Assembly: GCA_030614585.1 (NCBI GenBank) | Contig: JAUWTT010000104.1 | Coordinates: 1 to 9,820, forward strand | DNA length: 9,820 bases | DNA from: Acidobacteriota bacterium | Lineage (GTDB): Bacteria > Acidobacteriota > UBA6911 > RPQK01 > JAPXNP01 | Reading direction: 5' to 3' | Shown: piece by piece, positions 6,688 through 9,820 of the stretch | How the letters are laid out: each line of letters starts with the position of its first letter | Numbering within the stretch: position 1 is the first letter of the stretch | Notes under the pieces: model-generated | What the model was told of the DNA's origin: nothing | The model's database searches: none | The model's input: only the letters and a program-made list of their open reading frames with translations | Program-made: the position numbers and the translations under genes

Positions 6688-7440
6688 GCCGGGCTTGCCC
6701 CTTGAAAGAACTGAAAAGTACTCGATAGCTTTCTGCAAATCCTCTTCCGTATCGACTCCAATAGTGTCGTAAGAAGTTTCCTTTACGTGAATGGGAATAC
6801 CGTTCTGCAGGAAACGAAGCTGTTCCAGCCTCTCCGAGATCTCCAGACCGGCTTGCGGGAGTGAGTGAAATTGGGCCAGCGCTTCACGCCGGTAGGCATA
6901 AACACCGAGGTGCTTGTAGTGGACGACCTGACCCTCTCCGTCCCGGTCGAAAGGGATTGGCAGCCGGGAGAAGTACAGAGCCTGCTCCCGGTCGTCTGTA
7001 ACTACTTTCACGACATTTGGGTCTTCAGCACATTCGCTACTGATTCTTACCTTTAGAGTCGTCACCTGGGCGTCGTTCTCGAGGAAGGGTCTAATAAGGA
7101 GGTCGATGTGCTCGGGGCGAAGGGTTGGTTCGTCTCCTTGAATATTGACGTAGACGTCGGCCTGGGTTCGATCCATGACTTCGAAGACCCGGTCGGTTCC
7201 GGAACGGTGTTCCCCTGTCAGGATGGCGGGTATATGGTTGTCGAGACAGAACTGGAAGATTTGCTTACTGTCCGTCGCCACTCTCACATCATCGAGCAGA
7301 AATGTCCTGCCGGCGGCATCGTAGACACGCTGGAGAAGCGGTTTGCCTGCCACGTCGAGCAGAGGCTTGCCGGGCAGGCGCCGTGCTTCGAATCGAACTG
7401 GGATTACACCCATGATCTTCAGAGTGTTATCTTCTACCAT
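6682..7440 (-). CDS. kdsB: 3-deoxy-manno-octulosonate cytidylyltransferase (CMP-KDO synthetase)
   Basis: This enzyme transfers CMP from CTP to KDO, activating it for addition to lipid A in the LPS inner core. It acts in the cytosol. The 252-residue length fits the family (E. coli 248). GVIPVR (11-16) and RLPGKPL (21-27) form the nucleotide-binding signature, followed by GTDRVFEV, VNIQGDEP (metal/substrate loop), SRLPIPF, HLGVYAYRREAL and the GVDTEEDL motif near the C-terminus. Two ATGs are possible (7440 and 7413, the tenth codon). Neither has a clear Shine-Dalgarno, and I kept the first. No other LPS gene is adjacent. It is divergent from the lipoprotein gene and convergent with hspQ. It is the best single indicator here that the host has an LPS outer membrane. 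Confidence 0.97.
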   Translation of the reverse strand: MVEDNTLKIMGVIPVRFEARRLPGKPLLDVAGKPLLQRVYDAAGRTFLLDDVRVATDSKQIFQFCLDNHIPAILTGEHRSGTDRVFEVMDRTQADVYVNIQGDEPTLRPEHIDLLIRPFLENDAQVTTLKVRISSECAEDPNVVKVVTDDREQALYFSRLPIPFDRDGEGQVVHYKHLGVYAYRREALAQFHSLPQAGLEISERLEQLRFLQNGIPIHVKETSYDTIGVDTEEDLQKAIEYFSVLSRGKPGN

Positions 7441-7470
7441 ACCCTGAATCCAAACGGTAAGTTGGAGTCT

Positions 7471-7490
7471 ATCTGATCAGATCGTTAACG
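7471..7490. promoter_or_regulatory. two abutting perfect palindromes in the kdsB/lipoprotein divergent spacer
   Basis: ATCTGATCAGAT (7471-7482, 12 bases) is followed without a gap by CGTTAACG (7483-7490, 8 bases). Both are perfect dyads. They lie 31 bases upstream of the kdsB start and 118 upstream of the lipoprotein start. An operator for a dimeric regulator is possible but unproven. Confidence 0.3.
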
Positions 7491-7524
7491 CGCCAGAGTT
7501 GCAGCGATAAAGTCAAAGATAAAA

Positions 7525-7554
7525 GTGAACAAGCTCTTCATCGAGCCGTATGAT
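7525..7554 (+). promoter_or_regulatory. weak candidate promoter for the lipoprotein gene
   Basis: GTGAAC (7525-7530) and TATGAT (7549-7554) are separated by 18 bases. The -10 is good (five of six) and the -35 is poor. The overlapping GATAAT at 7552-7557 is another -10 candidate. Either would give a leader of about 45 bases. Confidence 0.25.
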
Positions 7555-7594
7555 AATAAGAGTAGGGCAAAGCACTGACTAGTGCAGCAAGGAT

Positions 7595-7600
7595 AAGGAA
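7595..7600 (+). promoter_or_regulatory. ribosome binding site of the lipoprotein gene
   Basis: AAGGAA lies seven bases before the ATG at 7608 and supports this start and this strand over the overlapping antisense open frame. Confidence 0.6.
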
Positions 7601-7607
7601 CACGACA

Positions 7608-8222
7608 ATGGGATCGAGGGTTGTGCGCCGCTCGCGTCTGTTTTGGGTCGTCGCTGCCGTGGTGAGCTTCGCGGTTCTCTTCGGCGCCTGCAGTAAAGAG
7701 GCGGGTAGCAAGGAGTCTTCTACCGAGGAGTCCGAGACATTGAACGCCCCTTTTTTGGTAGCTGAGCACTTTGAGCCGACGCTCTGGGGCGAAGCGGAAA
7801 ACGTGGTTCTCGAAGCCAACTACTCTGAAGGGTTGAGGCCTGGGGACGCGGATGGCAAATGCCTCAGACTGGTCTACGAGCCTGGACCCACTAGATGGGC
7901 CGCAGTATATTGGCAGCCCCTTCGGGAAGCAGGGATTAGAACTGGTAAGGCTGTCTCCGGCGCCTCCAGGGTCACTTTCTGGGCGAAAGGTGGCAAGGGC
8001 GGGGAAATCATTGACGCGAAGGGGGCTGGAACGCCTGCTGTTGCACTTCTGAAGAATTCGAAGCCGATGACGCTGAGTGGGGGATGGAAGCACTTCGAGA
8101 TCGAGTTGGGAGATACTGATCTTTCGGATGTGGAAGGTGCCTTCGGCGTTAAGTGGCGTTCATTCGAGTCCGAGAATCCAGATGGCCTGACTGTTTTCCT
8201 GGATGAGATCCGATATGAGTAG
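7608..8222 (+). CDS. predicted lipoprotein with a beta-sandwich (carbohydrate-binding-like) domain
   Basis: The function of this 204-residue protein is not recognised. Residues 1-28 form a lipoprotein signal: an arginine-rich start (RVVRRSR), a hydrophobic core, and the lipobox FGAC with C28 as the lipidated cysteine. F at -3 is less usual. Serine at +2 suggests sorting to the outer membrane by the Lol rule known from E. coli. A Ser/Glu/Lys-rich linker (29-44) precedes a compact domain of about 155 residues. That domain has several tryptophans and alternating beta-type segments such as ASRVTFWAKG, GGWKHFEIEL and the ending LTVFLDEIRYE, a pattern seen in galactose-binding/CBM-like jelly rolls that end in a DEIxxE strand. 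It has no catalytic motif, so binding of a sugar or polymer is an inference. The signal peptide and Shine-Dalgarno make the gene real. It is convergent with the c-di-GMP gene, with a 30-base gap. Confidence 0.85.
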   Translation: MGSRVVRRSRLFWVVAAVVSFAVLFGACSKEAGSKESSTEESETLNAPFLVAEHFEPTLWGEAENVVLEANYSEGLRPGDADGKCLRLVYEPGPTRWAAVYWQPLREAGIRTGKAVSGASRVTFWAKGGKGGEIIDAKGAGTPAVALLKNSKPMTLSGGWKHFEIELGDTDLSDVEGAFGVKWRSFESENPDGLTVFLDEIRYE

Positions 8223-8252
8223 AGGGCTTGAGTAACGGATTTCCTCGATCTG

Positions 8253-9820
8253 CTACTTCTTTTCCAGATCTGCTATCCAGCTCGGACCCTTGACCATGAG
8301 ATCTTCGGTGGCTTGTGCGTTAAGCGGTTTCGAGAAGAGAAATCCCTGTCCGAAGTCGCATTCGATCGATCGTATTTGCTGTAGCTGATCAGGCCGTTCG
8401 ATCCCTTCCGCGGTGACCTTCATACGAAGGTTTTGACCCAAATTGGCGATCGCCTTGACGATGAGCAATGTCTCTTTGTTCATATCCAACTGGCTGACAA
8501 AGCTGCGGTCTATTTTGATCAGACTGATCGGAAAGCGATGCAGGTAACTGAGCGACGAGTATCCGGTTCCGAAGTCGTCCAGGTGTAGCTGGATATTTAG
8601 ATCACGAATCTTCGAAAGCATGTTCTTCAGGCTTTCGCTGTCCTTCAGAAAAGTTCCTTCTGTTATCTCGAGCTTGAGTCTTTCGGGATCCAGGCCCGTT
8701 TCCAGCAGGGCCGTCTCTAGGATCCTGGGCAGGTCGGCCTCGTGATACTGCCGAGCAGAGAAATTCACGCTGAGCTCGAGCTGGGTATTAGACGTTAACG
8801 CCTGCCAGTCCTTCATTTGTGAACAGGCCTTCCAAAGGACCCATCTTTCCAGGGGGACGATCAGACCTGTCTCTTCGGCGGCGGGAATGAACTCACCGGG
8901 CGGAATGATCCGACCCTCTTCCGGTTGCCATCTCACCAGCGCCTCGAATCCAACCAGGCTTGTGTCTTGTATCGAGACGATTGGCTGATAGAAAAGGATG
9001 AATTCTTCGCGCTCGATCCCACGACGCAGTTGGCTTTCCAAGCTCAATCGCTTCAAGACCGTTGAGCGCATGGCAGCGTCGAAAACTTCGCATTGTCCGT
9101 TCCCGGATTCTTCCGCACGGTGCATTGCAGTCTGAGCATCGCTGAGTAAATCACTGGAATGCGAGTATCCGGTTTCACTCAGAGCCACTCCAAAGCTGAC
9201 GGACGGATAAAGTTCGCGATCGCCGATCTTGAAAGGGCGTCGCAGTACGTCCTGAATCTGATGGACATAATGTGTAGCATTCGAAACACTGTCGATCTCT
9301 TCCAGAAGAATGGCGAATTCTCCCTCCCCGGTGTTTACCACTGTATCCTGTGTGTGTACGCAATCCTGCAGACGGTCGCAGAACTGGGAAACGAGTTCGT
9401 TCCCGATTTCGAACCCGAGACTGTCTGTTACATCCCGGAAGCTATCTGATTTGAGGGCAAGTACCGCAAAGGAAAACTCCGGGTCACGACTCCCGCGGTC
9501 GAGTGCGCGCTCCAGCCTATCCATGAAGAGTGCTCGGTTCGGCAGACCGGTCATCGGGTCGTGAAGTTTCCGGTCGGTTATATCTGTTTGGGAACCGGCC
9601 ATGCGATAGACTTTTCCTCTGGTGTCTCGGAGACCGAGGCCGCGTGTAAGCATCCAGCGATAGTCTCCGTTCTTGTGCAGAATACGGTACTCCAGCTGGA
9701 AGTGCTGCTCCTCGCTTCTCAGAAAAGCAATCACTGACTTCTTCATGCGTCTTCGGTCAGCGGGGTGGACTTTGCCGAACCATTCCCTGGTATCTCTCTG
9801 GAGTTCTCCGGGAGAATAAC
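8253..9820 (-). CDS. PAS-GGDEF-EAL protein, probable c-di-GMP phosphodiesterase with degenerate GGDEF, 5' end outside window
   Basis: The reading frame stays open to the right edge. The 24 codons before the internal ATG at 9746 read like PAS sequence (YSPGELQRDTREWFGKVHPADR), so that ATG is not the start and the N-terminus is missing; 521 residues are visible. The order is PAS_3-type sensor (ending in SQTDITDRK), GGDEF domain, then EAL domain. The GGDEF signature is GEGEF (9315-9329). The first metal aspartate of the DxD-like strand is K (LALKSD), the substrate-binding N and D in VTDSLGFEIGN are altered, and the inhibitory-site R is H. Cyclase activity is therefore unlikely. The EAL domain looks complete: EALVRW (EAL at 8937-8945), SVNFSARQ, KLEITEG, DDFGTGYSSL, IKIDRSF, TAEGIE and GQGFLFSKPL. 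It should hydrolyse c-di-GMP to pGpG under PAS control, at the membrane or in the cytoplasm depending on the unseen N-terminus. Confidence 0.95.
   Translation of the reverse strand, partial: YSPGELQRDTREWFGKVHPADRRRMKKSVIAFLRSEEQHFQLEYRILHKNGDYRWMLTRGLGLRDTRGKVYRMAGSQTDITDRKLHDPMTGLPNRALFMDRLERALDRGSRDPEFSFAVLALKSDSFRDVTDSLGFEIGNELVSQFCDRLQDCVHTQDTVVNTGEGEFAILLEEIDSVSNATHYVHQIQDVLRRPFKIGDRELYPSVSFGVALSETGYSHSSDLLSDAQTAMHRAEESGNGQCEVFDAAMRSTVLKRLSLESQLRRGIEREEFILFYQPIVSIQDTSLVGFEALVRWQPEEGRIIPPGEFIPAAEETGLIVPLERWVLWKACSQMKDWQALTSNTQLELSVNFSARQYHEADLPRILETALLETGLDPERLKLEITEGTFLKDSESLKNMLSKIRDLNIQLHLDDFGTGYSSLSYLHRFPISLIKIDRSFVSQLDMNKETLLIVKAIANLGQNLRMKVTAEGIERPDQLQQIRSIECDFGQGFLFSKPLNAQATEDLMVKGPSWIADLEKK

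Noticed and set aside
7485..8093. Open frame of 202 codons on the minus strand opposite the lipoprotein gene
   Set aside because: The plus-strand frame has a signal peptide, a lipobox and a well-spaced Shine-Dalgarno. The minus frame has none of these and shows an arginine/serine-rich composition typical of antisense frames.
8247..8275. Direct repeat GATCTGCTA twice, 20 bases apart, at the stop of the EAL gene
   Set aside because: Nine bases only, one copy lies within coding sequence, and no inserted or duplicated element is evident; probably chance.
8937..9329. Possible diguanylate cyclase call for the right-edge gene
   Set aside because: The GGDEF half has lost its metal and substrate residues, so the phosphodiesterase reading is better.

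Overview
The window comes from a Gram-negative bacterium with roughly 50% GC. It carries a CMP-KDO synthetase (LPS core synthesis), an Sec/lipobox lipoprotein, and a twin-arginine Gfo/Idh/MocA oxidoreductase. The presence of GlnRS, HspQ, a Tat-exported Gfo/Idh protein and an ACCAAG-type intergenic inverted repeat would suit an environmental lineage such as Acidobacteriota or a deltaproteobacterial relative. That placement is a guess from gene style, not a result. No mobile element, CRISPR array, tRNA or rRNA was seen.

Layout from left to right. (1) Minus strand, 1-2946: a two-gene DNA-processing unit. A large XPD/DinG-type iron-sulfur helicase with an N-terminal RecB-like PD-(D/E)XK nuclease domain overlaps, through an ATGA, a DnaQ-like (DEDD-fold) exonuclease-family gene that runs off the left edge. 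(2) An intergenic stretch (2947-3154) holds an imperfect inverted repeat built from ACCAAG-type units. (3) Minus strand, 3155-4411: a Tat-exported Gfo/Idh/MocA oxidoreductase with its own strong ribosome binding site and a possible promoter. (4) Plus strand, 4635-6671: glnS followed after 33 bases by hspQ, which appears to start at TTG; this is probably one transcript. (5) Minus strand, 6682-7440: kdsB, convergent with hspQ. (6) A 167-base divergent spacer with two abutting perfect palindromes. (7) Plus strand, 7608-8222: a lipoprotein with a probable beta-sandwich binding domain. (8) Minus strand, 8253-9820: a PAS-GGDEF-EAL signalling protein, open at the right edge, whose GGDEF half is degenerate and whose EAL half keeps its catalytic residues, so it is probably a c-di-GMP phosphodiesterase.

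Most of the window is housekeeping or signalling. The most noteworthy part is the left end, where a nuclease-helicase fusion is translationally coupled to an exonuclease-fold protein that has lost several of its catalytic acids. This recalls the epsilon-domain/helicase fusion of Firmicute DinG, but with the parts arranged differently.
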